Shown piece after piece: positions 1-12,000 of a stretch of 64,000 nucleotides of DNA. How positions within the stretch are numbered: position 1 is the stretch's first letter; each line of letters starts with the position of its first letter. Origin of the DNA: Akebia trifoliata (lineage: Eukaryota; Streptophyta; Magnoliopsida; Ranunculales; Lardizabalaceae). The stretch is taken from contig CM030706.1 of NCBI GenBank assembly GCA_017979445.1, positions 7,984,967 to 8,048,966 on the forward strand, written 5' to 3'. A program made the translations under genes and the position numbers. The notes below the pieces were generated by a model. It saw nothing but the letters and a program-made list of their open reading frames with translations. It ran no database searches and had not been told where the DNA came from.

Positions 1-500
1 TAAGTCCAGCAAGAAAATCATAGACTCTATCTTGCTCGATGAAATCCTTTAGAACAGCGGCATCTTCAGAACATTTGGTTTTTATCACTCTATAATGATC
101 AAGTTCTTGCCACTAAGATTTCAATTGGTTGGTATATTCAGTAACAGATTTACTCCCTTGTTTTGCTGCAGTCGTCTTCACCTTCACCTCATATACTTGA
201 GCCGCATCTCTTGCTTCTGAGTATGTCTGTTGAATCACATCCCAAATATCCTTGGTAGTAGCTAAGAAAATACATGTGTCATTAATCTCAGGAATCATAG
301 CATTCCACAGTCATGCCATAATCATGGAATCTTCTTCATCCCATGCTTCAAAATAAGGACCTCTTGGTTTCGGCTCCGTACCCTTGAGATGGCTGATCTT
401 TCCCTTTCCCTTCAGCACGGCACGGACAAGTTGAGACCATTTGAGGTAGTTTTTTTCATTCAGCCTATATGCTACCTGGATATTTTGCAAATCCCCGAGT
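1..500 (-). pseudogene. Copia gag remnant (UBN2-type)
   Basis: Minus-strand translation gives the opening of a copia gag, with the stretches YRLNEKNYLKWSQLV and KGKISHLKGTEP, then KDIWDVIQQTYSEARDAAQV. This is the N-terminal block of the UBN2/retrotran_gag family, which forms the virus-like particle. An in-frame TGA at 313-311 interrupts it, and the nearest upstream ATG is in another frame, so a frameshift near 490 is also likely. The 3' part continues beyond base 1. It is not expected to make protein. Confidence 0.8.
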
Positions 501-834
501 TGTTGGGATCGAACAATCTCCTTCGATTGAAGCTATAACAGCCATCTCTGCAACCTCCAACATTCTTCACGAACAATGATCTCTTGGTAATTAAGACAGA
601 TCACTCGAAACGGAAACCACCAGCAATGAAGGCTGGCAAAGGTAGAAATAAAACGGAAACTGGTCTAAGAAATTTCAGCAATGAAGGTTGAACAGAGGAA
701 GGGCAAAAATACTCTATTTTTGAACTAAAAATAGGGTAAAATAGGGTACAAAGAAGCAGTTGTATGGTCTCGGCAATGAAGGCCTGTGTGAAGAGGTTTT
801 TAATCCCAGAAAAGAGCCTAAAGCTCTAATACCA

Positions 835-1098
835 TGATATAAACTGAGAAACACTTCGTGGAAGAATTTTCTTCATACATTCGAATAATACACAAAATGT
901 TAGCTATATACATCAACCCTAGCAGCAAAAAGGGAAAACTAACTAGGTTATATCAAATCCCATGATTTATGGGATTTTCTAATAGATAGGAAACTAACCA
1001 AATCGGCCTGATTCTAGGAATACAGGCTGTTACAAAATTTCCTAAAATAGCTAAGTATACACTTACAAAATACAAGTCATTAAACGCGTTTTCCCACA
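835..1098 (-). repeat. Copia LTR (264 bp)
   Basis: On the plus strand the segment starts TGATATAAAC and ends TTCCCACA, so both ends carry the TG...CA termini of an LTR. The PBS lies directly beside it at 834-823. Only this one LTR of the element is in the window, so no age from LTR divergence can be read. Confidence 0.8.
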
Positions 1099-3836
1099 AT
1101 AATCAATTGATTTTATTTCAGTTATTATAGTTATATAATGACATAATAAATATGCATATAAGATCACATTACAAAACATGAGGTGAGGAGTATCTTGCGA
1201 CTGATCTTCCTATCAAAATCAAACTGTCCAGTCATGCAGAGTTCTACTATGTACCGGCGTAGAATGGAACCAGGGTCCCATTAATTTACCGATGAGGGAT
1301 CCTAACATTGTTGGCCTTTTAACATGGGTTGGGCGTCCTCACTTGTCCTGATTTTCCGGTTTAGTGTGGCAACCGTTGGCTCTCATGGAGAGCGTGGATT
1401 CGTTCGCAATATACCATCTTTTTCGGCCCAGGTTGCCATTTGACAATATGGTCAACGACCCAACTAAATTTAATGGCGGTCGACCATTTGACAACTACAG
1501 TTTAGGATGATCCATGTCTAAACCAGGTGTGAACCTTGCATCTAATGCCTATCATGCGTACGTGTAGTCTCAAATCCCTCTTGCTATTGACCTCAATCTC
1601 TTTACAACCAAAATCAAGGTTTATCGGAAAAAGATATAACCAGTATTTCCTAGACTTCGTTGGTAGCAACTGTCTCCAAGGCGTCCCATACCTCCAAAGA
1701 GCAAGTCAAATCCATCGACATCTTAGGTAATTCCTCGTTTCCGGAAGAGCCAAGGGATTACCCGCAAGGTAGTTTCACAGTCCTTTTCCGACTTATCAAT
1801 TGTACTAAAATAATATAAGTATGTGTTTTATTTGCAAGAAGTCCCGAAGAAATCGGTGAGATGTTAAATCATTGGTATAATAATTGTTTTAATTCCGGTT
1901 TGTTAAAAAGAAAATCAAAATACGAAACAACTCGTTCCATGGATACCCAAAAATTGCCTGTCAATTCCAATGTCATGTTTTATCTTAATATATTCATTGA
2001 ATTACCCATCCATAAGCATAAACAATGTATTATCCATATTCAAAATTGATCATCCACTATATTACTCCTAAATTACACCGCTAGGTATCCATGTGACGTG
2101 TACACATCGCAACAGTCATCTATACATACTTAGTACATGCACTTACTTCTAGCATAGGTAACTTTGAAAATAGAAGAGGTTTTTTTGTTTCCAAAACAGA
2201 AACATTTGATAAAAAAATGAGATATTTTTAAGCTACTAAACATGATATCTCAAAGTAAACATAAGAGGTTTTTCAATTGTAAATTATAAATTCCTTATGG
2301 TAAATAGGAAACATTACTACGATTTACAAAACAAAACCTTTCATGGGTTAGATGGGTGGTTCTAGATTATAAATCATTTTACAAAACAAATTGTTTTTTA
2401 TAAAAATGAGGTATTTGTATGATGTAAAATAGAAATATTTGAGAGCTTTCTAGGTAATAAAACATAAGTATTCCATGGCAAAATGATGTATATTTATATA
2501 GAAAAATAGAAATATTGAGAACTTTATAGATATAATAAAACATACGCACTTCATATTAACATTTCATGGTAACAATGATGTACTTCCATATTATAAAACA
2601 AAAATATTTCATGAATGACATAAGAGTTTTCTATGTTATAAAATAGAAATATTATATAACAATTATGGGAGGTAGGTTGTAAGATTTCTAGTGATGTTTT
2701 TTCTTCGAATATTTATGTTTCTAGTGTCTAACAAGATAGTGAAAACAATCCATAATTTAGAAGTGTATAAACATTTAAGGATGAAACTTTCTTCTCTAAC
2801 GATTAATATCAAATAACCAAGTCATTTATAATTAAGTCAAGAAAATCATTCTACATATGGCAAGTGAAATATAAAACACAATATCTTCCCTCCTATGTCA
2901 AATAAGTTGAATGACGTAGATTTTGCAAACTATTAGTTTTAAAATCAGCAATACCATTATTTTAGAAAACATGCCGGGTGACCTACCTAGGGTGGGAAGG
3001 TACATACCTTCTCAAACCGCAGGACAACTCGTAAAAATCCCATTCCTCGGTCTCTGTTCCGTGCTCTTGCTTTACCAACTTGAGTTCTTTTAGGGCTAAA
3101 ATACAAAAAGACTTCATTAAGTATGAATGTCTATAGTTCATATTCTAGCTAAAGTTTCCTTCACTAATAGATCTTACCTATGGTTGTATGTGTTCCTCTT
3201 CAAGAATGCTTGAAGGTAGACTCTCCTAGAAGAGTTGATGCTGTAGTTTCTAAGTGAGGGGAGAACCTAATAAGAAAGAAAGGTATAAGAATAAGAATTG
3301 GCTAAAGAAAATGAAAAAGATAGAAGAATATGTAGTAGTGGGAAATCGCTTACTTTACTAAGTATTAAATGAAGACTTCTTCTCAAATACCAAGTTAGGT
3401 GACATAAGAAGGTTACTAATTTTTTTCTTCAAGAATCCTTTAGAACTTTTTAATGGTGTTGAGTGAAGAGCCTTAGAAGAGGCATATACACTAGACTTGA
3501 GTTATGAAGATTTGTGGAGGTAATTAAGGGGGATGAGAGGTCTCTAGAGATGCTTAGGCAATAGAGAATGCATGAAAGAGTAGAGACTTGGAGATTTACC
3601 TAATTGTTATATAATGGAGAGAACTATAAATTGAGGTGGCAATATGAAGTCATATGGACTAAGTAGAGGGGGTCAGTTGTAAAAAAGTGCTTGCATAGGA
3701 TCATATAGATTGGGTTTAGATTTAATCATGGGTAGAGGTAAATTAACTATGGTCAAGTTAGTTAATTAAGATTAGTTAGAATTTCACCGTAGTTAAGGGG
3801 TGTTGAGGCCTTTAATGGAGTTTTATCTTCTGAACT
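1099..3836. other. Non-coding AT-rich stretch, nothing identified
   Basis: No conserved exon was recognised. About 1180-1800 is visibly richer in G+C than its surroundings and holds short open stretches on both strands, but none matches a family I know. About 2160-2700 is a degenerate repeat in which phrases such as aaatagaaatatt, aaaacata and catggcaa return every 60-70 bases. If the helicase gene downstream extends this far, this would be intron. Confidence 0.5.
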
Positions 3837-5025
3837 AGAAGTGGGCACTGTGGATAAGGTAGTTTGGCACGAACTACATCAGAGTTGTTTTCTTCCTACA
3901 GTGTGTTGAATTCAATCATAACAAGAGGTACAAAAAATGAAATCTAGTCATATATTTGGAAAGCAAGAATCCCAACCAAAGTCAAGACTTTCAGTTGGAA
4001 ATTAATTCACAAAAGATGTCCAATGGATTCAGTGAGGAAACAAATGGGATGTTTAGTTAGCTTCCAGATGTCCTATGTACCACAAAGAAGAGAGTCAATC
4101 GACCACCTCTTTTTGAAATGCTCTTTCATTATAGAAGGCTGGAACTACTTCGATTTGATGCTCCTCAGCAAATCTTTTGTTTCCTTGAATCAAAGAAGCA
4201 TAAGGATGTGGAATAGATCAAACTTGCTCAATTTGGAGCTGTCACTGACATAGTCCCATGGGTTATGTTCTGGATAGTGTGGGGTGCTAGAAATGGCTCA
4301 ATCTTTGAAGACAAAAGGCCTTCAGTTCAAGGAGCCATCAACAACACTTTTCGTTGGTTGCAAGAGTTGGATGGAGGGTTGAGTTACAAGAAGTTGTTCT
4401 CGGCTGAAGAAGGGTGTAGGTTGCAACAAGTAAACTTCAATGTAAAGTCAATTCCTACTGGGAGATGTTTTGTGGTTTGCTAGCTCAAACCTCCTCTTGG
4501 TTGGCTAAAGTTAAATGTAGACAGAGCGTCAAAGAAAAATCTGGGGTTTGCAAGTGGTGGTGGACTCCTTAGAGATGCCAATGGAGCTTTCATCTGTGCG
4601 GCCTGTTGGTTTTTTGGTGTTATGCTGAACAACCAAGCGGAATGCAGCTCATTAGAAGCTGCTCTGGAGTGTTTTGGTCTTGTTAGTTGTTCTAGTTGAG
4701 TTAGATTCCTCTCTCATTGTGATGGATTGGAAGGAGGTAATTTACTTTGAAAAGTGAATTCAACTTTGCAAAAAATAAGAAATAAACTGGGTAGGTTCGA
4801 ATGGAGAGTTCAACATACCTAGCGAGAAGGCAATTCAGTTGCAGATGTCTTAGCAAATATCCCAATAAGGAGCCATTCAAATCATCCGTTTTGTACTTTA
4901 GAGAGCTTACCTTTGATTGTAAGGAAATGTCTAGTTGGAGACAAACTACAATTACCTCAATTGAGACTTGTAAACTAATGGGCCTCCCCTTTGTAATTTT
5001 CTTGTGATTAATACATACTTGCTTA
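3837..5025 (+). pseudogene. LINE (non-LTR retrotransposon) relic: zf-RVT + RNase H
   Basis: Three decayed blocks in order match the C-terminal end of plant LINE reverse transcriptases. About 3950-4170 gives IWKARIPTKVKTFSWKL and then SIDHLFLKCSF, the zf-RVT zinc-binding motif. About 4268-4400 gives WIVWGARNGSIFED. About 4490-4860 gives a plant RNase H-like stretch ending in REGNSVADVLAN. The frame changes and stops occur between blocks. No poly(A) tail or target duplication was found. Confidence 0.75.
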
Positions 5026-5039
5026 TTTGGCAAAAAAAT

Positions 5040-5725
5040 ACTTGACAAGCCAACGTTTCAAGCCGTAAGTCTCGGGGCATAAAACGTATGCCCTAAATGC
5101 TTGATATTGTATTGAAAAATTGAAAATTTAGGGTAGGAACCATATATTTTCAAGTTTCATATCCGCTTAAAGTTTTAAACGTTATATTATTGGATAGTTC
5201 AAAAGAAAGTAGATAGTTTATAATTGAATTATTGAAAGTTTCTATGGTAAAAACTATTTTTATTTATTGTAGAAATACAACTAAATACCACATTTTCAAT
5301 CTCATCGCTCAGATGATACAAAATGCTACAAAAATTTGGTTATGAATTAAATCATTTCAATAATTTCCTTTGCATGTATTGCTAATTTGCATTCAAATTT
5401 ATTACAAGTGCTGTAATTGTGTTGCATGTTAGCAACAACAAAGAAATTGAAGTAAAGAAGAAAAGAATAAGAATGGGAAGGGAGGAAGAAATATATAATT
5501 AAAAAAAAATGAAAATAGAAAAATTAACGTGATGCGTACACTTTGGTCAAAAGGAGCGTGCCTTAATCACGTCTCACATTGAAGCGTATGCCTTTTGGAC
5601 CCCTCTTAGTCTAAGGAGTAGTACTCTTTAGCTTCTTTTATGTTCATCCTCACACCTAAAGGCATTTTTAGTGACCCTCACCCTGAGGCAAGCCTTGAGG
5701 CGTACGCCTCACACATCTCTAAAAC
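5040..5725. repeat. Unclassified dispersed repeat with gaggcgtacgcctc-type end
   Basis: The stretch is bounded by G+C-rich ends around an AT-rich core. The right end (about 5520-5715) carries short self-complementary phrases such as gaggcgtacgcctc. The left end (5041-5095) has related phrases (aagtctcggggcat, aaaacgtatgcccta). It looks like a non-autonomous DNA element, but the termini and a target duplication could not be fixed. Confidence 0.3.
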
Positions 5726-6094
5726 CACTTATTTATGTTGGTTGAGTCTTAAATAATGTTGATGACACTATATATCTGGTACTTGGTAAAAATGTTCCTT
5801 ATCGAGCTAAATTATAACAAAGGAAGACCTACATTAATTTTTTCCCCCTATGATAGTCTTTTGTAGAGATGGAGGATTGCATATTGACTCATACACACAT
5901 AGACCTTATTGGAGTTGAGCCCATGACCTCAAAGTTGTATTGCAATATGTCATGATGATGATTATTATGGTGGCATTATTAGCGGTTATAAAACCTTGTA
6001 AAACTTTGTTTTTAAACATTTCATACCACATTTCTTATTGAGATTCTATCAATTTTAAATGCATTCTAATTTGTTATTTTGTATTTCTTCTTAG

Positions 6095-9000
6095 GTGATC
6101 ATAGGCCTTATGACATTTTTCATCAAATAAATATATTATGGCAAGTTCTCTTCATACCTTATCTCTGAAATTGCCAATGTTTAATGTGAATAAAAATAAT
6201 TTCTTTATGGTTCATTAATTCTTCTTTTGTTTTTTTGGTGGTGGTTTCTCTTCACCTTAGGCCTTGTTTGTTGGGTAAGGACAAATATGAATTCGCAAGA
6301 AATTATTGCGAACTAAAATTTGTTCAAGATGCTCAAGGGAAGATTTACCAGGTACATCTTTGGAGTTGCATTTAGGTAACTCATATGCTTTACTGAAACA
6401 TATGTAATGTTCATTAGTTTCTCAAAATTTGCTTTACTTATTCGACAATACTTAAGGTCATGCAATTTTCCTTCTCTTTGTGTTTCCATCATAGACTAGA
6501 TCATGATTACATATCTATTGTGTTTGGAATTTACAAACTATTTCCTTTTCACTCTTTTCTTCATAAGAGAAAATTTATTAGAACAAATAAAACCAGGAGG
6601 GAATGCAAACTCACTCTATTGAAGATGGAATAAATAGAGATACCATAAAGCAAAACATAAGAACTATGGACCAAATACCCCATTTAAATACAAAACCATT
6701 GAAGCTACAGTGGAATGCAAAATCCCATTGTAGATATACCTTAAAAGAAAATCAGTAGATATATCATTAAAGAAAATATAAACTAATTACCTACCAAATA
6801 TCCTATTTAAATACAAAACCATCTAAGCTACAATGCCTTAATTCCTTCAAAACCAAAGACCAAAAGTATAAGAATGCTTTAGTCTTTATTCTTTAACACC
6901 ACGCTTTTGGGGGGTTCCTGAACTCTTCTTTTCCTTTTATTGAACAATGACTAGCACAATCCAAACAGAAGCATCCTGCAAAAGAAAACTTCCTTTAGTT
7001 GAGTTTGCTTTGGTGTACTGTCCTTGAAAAAGATCATGAACCATCTTTGGGGCTGTCCATCCGATAACAACACACAATCGGAACACTCAGATTGCCGGGC
7101 AAATGAGCACTGAATGAGTAAGTGATCTACCGATTCATCTTTGGATTTTCACATGGAGGACATAATGAAGAATTGGAGGATCAAGGGACAGATAATCAGA
7201 ATATTATCCAGGATTTGATCCATTTAAGAATGCAATATTAGAAGATAAAGGAGCCTTCAAAAATTCATTCCTTGTCCTAATTTAGCGATATCTTTTGGTT
7301 TTATTTTTGTAGTTAAAAATCTTAAATGATTCATTTTTTTGTTCTTTCAGGATTTCTCAAAGGGCATCCGCTTGGAAGAGTTGAACGTTTTACTTAAGCA
7401 AACTATCATGGTCTGTTCTTTCACTCTTTTGGCTTTGATTTGGTACTAATCAATTTTCAACAGTGCATCTTTTAAAGAATCATTTTTAATTCTTAAAACG
7501 TGAAATGTATCTGAATGTTTTACACCAAACTGATTGTGATTGTTGTTAGCACCGATAAATTACTCAACAACCTCATTGTACCAGTCTAACCATGATGCTT
7601 GAATTCTAATTTTAATTCTAACTGCCAAAAGAGCTTCTTCGTCAGAATTTATAAATTATAATTGGTCTACATTTACTGTTATACATCATATCTTGTTAGC
7701 GGGTCAGTGCAACATGTATTATTTATTTCTCATTTTCGTTTCAGTTGAGCCCCCATAGGATGTTTAAATCATGTCAAGATAATAAAGGATAAGTTTAGAG
7801 TTTTATGGGTTCCTTCTTCAATGCCAAGCATTAAGAATTGAATGAACCTTGGGATGCCATATTATATAGAAACATCCTTTAATTCATGACATAATGTTTG
7901 CTTATGATAGATACGACGATTGAAGGAACATGTGTTGGTACAACTACCGCCAAAACGTCGACAGATCATACGATTGATGTTGAAGAGATCAGATATCTTA
8001 TCTGCAATGTCTGCTGCGAGGATGCGTAATAGCAGTTGCAACGAAAGCGGACAAGATATTGGACCTGTGATGAATCATTGCACCCCCGAAAATGAGGCTG
8101 ACAAAGATAGTGTTTCAGAAACTTTTAATGAATGTGATGGTAATTCCAAGATTATTAACATATAATTTAAGAACATAATTTGCATCATTAAGTGTGTTGG
8201 CACGTGGTTTTTGGTTGAGCATGCCACTGTGATAATATTACTGATTAGTGCCTGTGGTTCATGAATTGTATTTTGGTTTATTATTCTGTAATATATTGAG
8301 CAGATTTGGCTTTCTCCGAGCATCATGTTTCAATTGATAACTGCTTGATGCTACTTATTGCCCATGCACTGCAATTGAGTCGGAGAAAATAACTAAGAGA
8401 AGATGCATGGAAGTAGCCAAAAAGGGTAGTGGTAACTTACGAATCGTTGTGTAGCAATGGTGATAAATTGACAACTATAACCTATAAAAACACAAGTTTG
8501 TTGTTTTTGCTTATCTGTTACAATAGTGGAGAGTTACTCTTAACAGTTCTATGTTCATATATATATATATAGATTTCTGGTATTTGAGGAAATTAAAACA
8601 ATAATGTGTGAGAATCTTTGTTATAGGTTGGTAGCTATCATAGTAGTTGAGGTGTGAAAATCTGTCAATTTATATATTTCCTCGAGTCCCATTGCTCAGT
8701 GGTGGCATTTGTTGACAATTGACATAACTAGAGGTTGCATTCTGAAGGCAGCATAAGGCACTAGTCCAAATGAATGACATATATTGGAGTATATTTATGG
8801 AGTTAATGGGTTTTGGTTTTACCTATAAAAAGGGGCAACGGGAGGTTGGGTTTTATGTAACTTGAGAATAAATTTGTCTATTTTCAGAAGGCATTAGACA
8901 ACTAGAATCTCATGCAATCAATGACTAGGACCTGTCATGGGTGTGCTTGAGCATAAAAATTCTCACTAATAAAATTGAACGACGGTTTTTTCCTTTAGAG

Positions 9001-12000
9001 AAGCTCATTGTTGAAGAAAAGAGATTGAATATCCTTTACCTATTATTTCCACCTTCTAGGATCATTGTGCATCCATAGAGCTTGTGGTTTCAACCAGAAC
9101 CACCATAGATTGCACCTTTAGGGTCTGTTTCATTACACATGGAAAATCACGATTTACATTTTTTGATGGGAATTTTTCTATGAAAAATGGCCTCATCCCA
9201 CAATCCAGCCAATGTTGGATTTCATTTTCCCACCTAGTCTCATGGGAAAATGAAATCCATCCTATAAGTACCCTCTCTCTCCACCACCCGCCCTGTAGGA
9301 AAATGAAATCCACCCTATAATTTACTTCTCTCTCTCTCTCTCTCCTTACTTCCGTCCTTGCTCCACTGCTGTTTTGCAGCCGCCCTTGCTCCGCCGCGCT
9401 GCTTCTTATATCTATTAATTTCACCTTTTTTTATTCCTTTTATTTTTGTTGTGACATCTTGCTTCATCCATCATATCATTGCAAGTTCGCCCTGAGGTCA
9501 TAGATTATTACCTTTTGATTTGGTACTTCTTAACATGGTGTCTTGAATGTGTTGTTTGGAATAATATTTATGATGCTCTTTTCCAAGCATGGAACTAAAA
9601 AAGCATAGGCTTTACTTTAGATCATGCAAAACATTAATTGCATGCTCATGGTTGAGGGACCTAGGGCGGATTAAATAGAATTCAGAGGAAAAAAACAAGA
9701 GAATCTAGTATAGAAATTGCTATGTCCGCATAGCATGGATCCTCGCTATATATCCAAAAAATAAACGCACGTTCCAATTGGTCATGCATGATTTGAAAGA
9801 AAGCTGATTCTGGTGAAGAAAAATGGGAAGAGAGCTATTTATCCCTGATCATTTTGCGAGGAACACCTTGATGTCCTCCTTGTTTTATCAGTTTATCTGA
9901 TTTCTGTTAATGACGGCCCTTTGACCTTCTTCCGTTCATCATAGAACATAATAAATTGTGAAAAAAATGGAAATAATGGGCTACGGGTGTGTAGAAGCTT
10001 TATTAGCGCACCTCAAATCTCACATGTTTAACGAGTATTTTGCATGGTACAAATTTATTTAAGATATACCCTATCAAATTTAGTGAAGTTCATGAAATGT
10101 TAGAATACTTATACAAAAGCTACAGTATGTTGATTTTTGGCCAATGGTTGCATTGGACTGTGATAGTGGGCTTTTTACGTTTGCATTTCATTCATATACA
10201 ATAGTTGTTCTAAACTGACTTCATTGGTCAGTGCTCAACACCACACTGATGTGGCAGTGTGCAGAAAACAATGATTTTTTCCTCGAGCTACAAAGGAAAA
10301 TTCTGTGGTTTTTCGCACACTGCCTTGGTCAGTATGGTGTCCAACGAATTCAGTTCGGCATTTTCCTAGAAAATAATGTTCAGATTAAATTCTTTCAAGC
10401 TCTCGTTTTGTTGCTTTCAGGTACAAGTGATTGCCATAGAACTTCAAGACAGCTTTCTCATCAAGAACTTGGTATTGCAAAGCTTTCTGGGTTTCGCAAG
10501 TGGCTCTGCTTCCACCCAATTGTTACAGAAACAGAATGTGCAGAAAATTCGGATACACTTCTTAGCTCTCATAAAATGTTAATTTTTGCTCATCACTTGA
10601 AGGTTCTAGATGGAGTACAGGTAGACAAGTTCTTTACTATAATTTCTTCTATGTTGGAATGAAGGGTGATTACAGTCCTAGAAAGATGGAAAGTGCCAAT
10701 TGAATTTTCTCAGAGAGCAAGATGAAGACCCTAAAGAACATAGCTTGAGGTAGTGAGAGAAGATATGATGAACACACTTGCAATAACAAAATACATAACC
10801 TTAGACATTATTGAAGTGACGAACAAGATTCATTCAGCCGACCCAAAATTTTTGGATAAGGTTTTGATGATAATGATGATTGTATGGAAAATTCTAGCTG
10901 TTGCTCTTTGGTTACAGGAGTACTTGTTTCATGTTTAATAGTCATTATATAAGTCGCTCTTTCTACATATGGTAGAGTTGAATTTTGATGATCAAATGGC
11001 TCTTTTTTTCTGAAATCCTTAGGAGTTTGTTTGTGACAAAGGAATTGGATTTGTTCGAATTGATGGGAACACTCTTGCTAGAGATAGGCAATCAGCCGTA
11101 CAAGCTTTTCGGTCTTCTGCAGAGGTTTGTGTTATATTCCTCTAACAAGTTCTCAATTGTTTGGTTATGGACACGGTTGGGTTACATGGATATTGAGAAG
11201 TTGTGTCTGTGAAATGTGGTTTGACTTTCACAATTCCGTATCATAATCTTGACATCTTTAGATAGGACAGCTTGTAATGCATCAAATACCTTAAAGATTT
11301 TCACTTGATTGGAGTAAACAACTTGATGCATATTTAGAAAATTATTAAGCAACACTTATGAAACATTCCCCAAGTTGCGTGTGCAACACCAATGTGATGA
11401 TTTTCTTCATGCACAAGCACATAATGCATATGCTTTCTTTTACAGGCTGTTCTTTCTTCATGTTTATTCCAATCAGTTCCATGAGATGGGTTTACAATTT
11501 TTATTTTTCTGTCACTAAAGTTGCATTTCACCAGTCATATTTTTGAGGCGTGGCACACATTTGAGAAAAACTAATTGGCAGTATATTTCACTTCCTATGG
11601 TTAAGAAGTTTGTTTTGAGACATAATAACACATTAATTTTCTTCTGTAATTAGATCAAGATTGCAATAATTGGAATAACTGCTGGAGGAGTTGGAATAGA
11701 CTTTTCATCAGCCCAAACTGTTGTGTTCTTGGAGATGCCTCAGTCTGCATCAGAAATGCTTCAGGTGTACAATCTGAAATCTTGCTTAGCATTTGGAATT
11801 CATCCTATAAATCATTTGACAATGGCTTTCCTCCAATCCTTTTGTTTAATTAAAATCTGGACACTACTACAAATGGCTTAACTTTATGACTAGAATGGGA
11901 GAACGCATGTTGTCGAATTCCTTGCATCAAGTTCGCTTTGCAAAGTTTTTTATTCAAGTGTTTTAAGCTTGACCTTGTATCTGATGGCTCCATTACAGTT

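Larger units (their letters stand above)
1..1098 (-). mobile_element. Ty1-copia retrotransposon, 5' end (LTR + PBS + gag), cut by window edge
   Basis: Read on the minus strand, an LTR (1098 down to 835) is followed at once by a primer-binding site of the TGGTATTAGAGC type (834 to 823), then an untranslated leader and a gag region running off the left edge. The LTR starts TG and ends CA. The base run ataat right after 1098 on the plus strand would be one copy of a target duplication; the other copy lies outside the window. The gag reading is broken, so this is an inactive copy. Confidence 0.85.

Noticed and set aside
9062..9424. 120-codon minus-strand open frame
   Set aside because: It spans a MITE-like repeat and a CT microsatellite inside a helicase intron, and its Arg/Glu run comes from the simple repeat.
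10231..10420. Open reading upstream of the 10421 helicase exon
   Set aside because: The conserved helicase text starts only after the AG at 10420, and the upstream part has no family match, so it is intron.
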